Part shown: positions 12,455-12,705 of the stretch, piece by piece
Position numbering within the stretch: the stretch's first letter is position 1
Layout of the letters: the number at the start of each line of letters is the position of its first letter
Origin: a bacterium
GTDB taxonomy: Bacteria; Bacillota; Clostridia; Christensenellales; CAG-138
DNA: 12,705 nt
Direction of reading: 5' to 3'
NCBI GenBank assembly: GCA_029218485.1
Contig: JAQXRK010000125.1
Coordinates: forward strand, 1 to 12,705
The notes under the pieces: model-generated
Database searches by the model: none
Seen by the model: the letters and a program-made list of their open reading frames with translations, nothing else
Told to the model about the DNA's origin: nothing
Position numbers and translations under genes: made by a program

Positions 12455-12705
12455 TCACCGGTGTGCCGGTTCGGCCGTTTTTTTGCCGGCGAGGGAGGCG
12501 TCCCCCTCCAGCCGGCCGTCCCGCAGCGCGTATACGCGGTCGGAGATCGCGTCGACCAGCGGCCGGTCGTGCGAAATGTGCAGGACCGAAACGCCGTCCT
12601 GCCTGGCAAGATCCTGCAGCAGCCGCGCGATCTGCGCCTGCGCCGTCACATCGAGCATGGAGGTGGCCTCGTCCGCGATGAGCAGCCTTGGCTGCACGCC
12701 GAGGC
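12455..12705 (-). CDS. ABC-transporter ATP-binding protein, C-terminal part (runs off the window)
   Basis: The last 82 or so residues of an ATPase. Visible are Walker B with the catalytic glutamate and D-loop (RLLIADEATSMLDVT), then helices, then the H-loop LHISHDRPLV with switch histidine, and the usual ISDRVYALRDGRLEGD ending. It closes with a short polar tail and lacks the longer oligopeptide-type C-terminal domain of OppD/DppD, so it resembles the DppF/NikE-type ATPase or an ATPase of another layout. The Walker A and signature motifs lie outside. The stop is 57 bases upstream of the solute-binding gene in the same direction, so it is most likely the energy-coupling subunit of that importer. 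Confidence 0.9.
   Translation of the reverse strand, partial: LGVQPRLLIADEATSMLDVTAQAQIARLLQDLARQDGVSVLHISHDRPLVDAISDRVYALRDGRLEGDASLAGKKTAEPAHR

Overview
The window is GC-rich bacterial DNA, and every convincing gene lies on the minus strand. The combination of genes points to a strictly anaerobic, probably gut-associated Bacillota (Clostridia-type) organism: a corrinoid methyltransferase operon with its ATP-dependent reactivating enzyme, an FmdE-family protein, a nickel-pincer cofactor (Lar) pathway, and GGAGG ribosome sites. The taxonomy is inference; there is no rRNA or marker gene here.

Read in the direction of transcription (high to low coordinates), the first block (12705 to 4818) looks like one operon. 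It begins with the 3' end of an ABC-transporter ATPase, then a family-5 solute-binding lipoprotein and two DppB/DppC (NikB/NikC)-type permeases. An FmdE-family zinc-ribbon protein and a TPR protein follow, and the block ends with larE, larB and larC. Most junctions overlap or are a few bases apart. LarB, LarE and LarC build the nickel-pincer nucleotide cofactor of lactate racemase-type enzymes, so the transporter is best read as a nickel or nickel-chelate importer feeding that pathway. No LarA-type client enzyme is in the window. The solute-binding gene has lost its stop: a one-base shift in a C5 run near 10729-10733 would restore an ATGA junction with the next gene.

Between the two operons (4817 to 4078) there is an 86-bp tandem array that includes the 3' end of larC, a pair of 33/34-bp direct repeats, a perfect 15-bp palindrome, an unassigned short ORF, a good intrinsic terminator, and an AT-rich promoter region with an 18-bp direct repeat.

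The second operon (4077 to 731) encodes a corrinoid protein, a UroD/MtaA-family methyltransferase and a RACo-type ferredoxin-ASKHA activator, the usual parts of an anaerobic demethylation (O- or N-methyl) system. A 40-bp tandem hairpin array lies between the last two genes, and a strong terminator lies downstream at 449-487. The remaining stretch (448 to 121) holds a 59-bp tandem duplication and candidate operators upstream of a TetR-type regulator that runs off the window at base 1.
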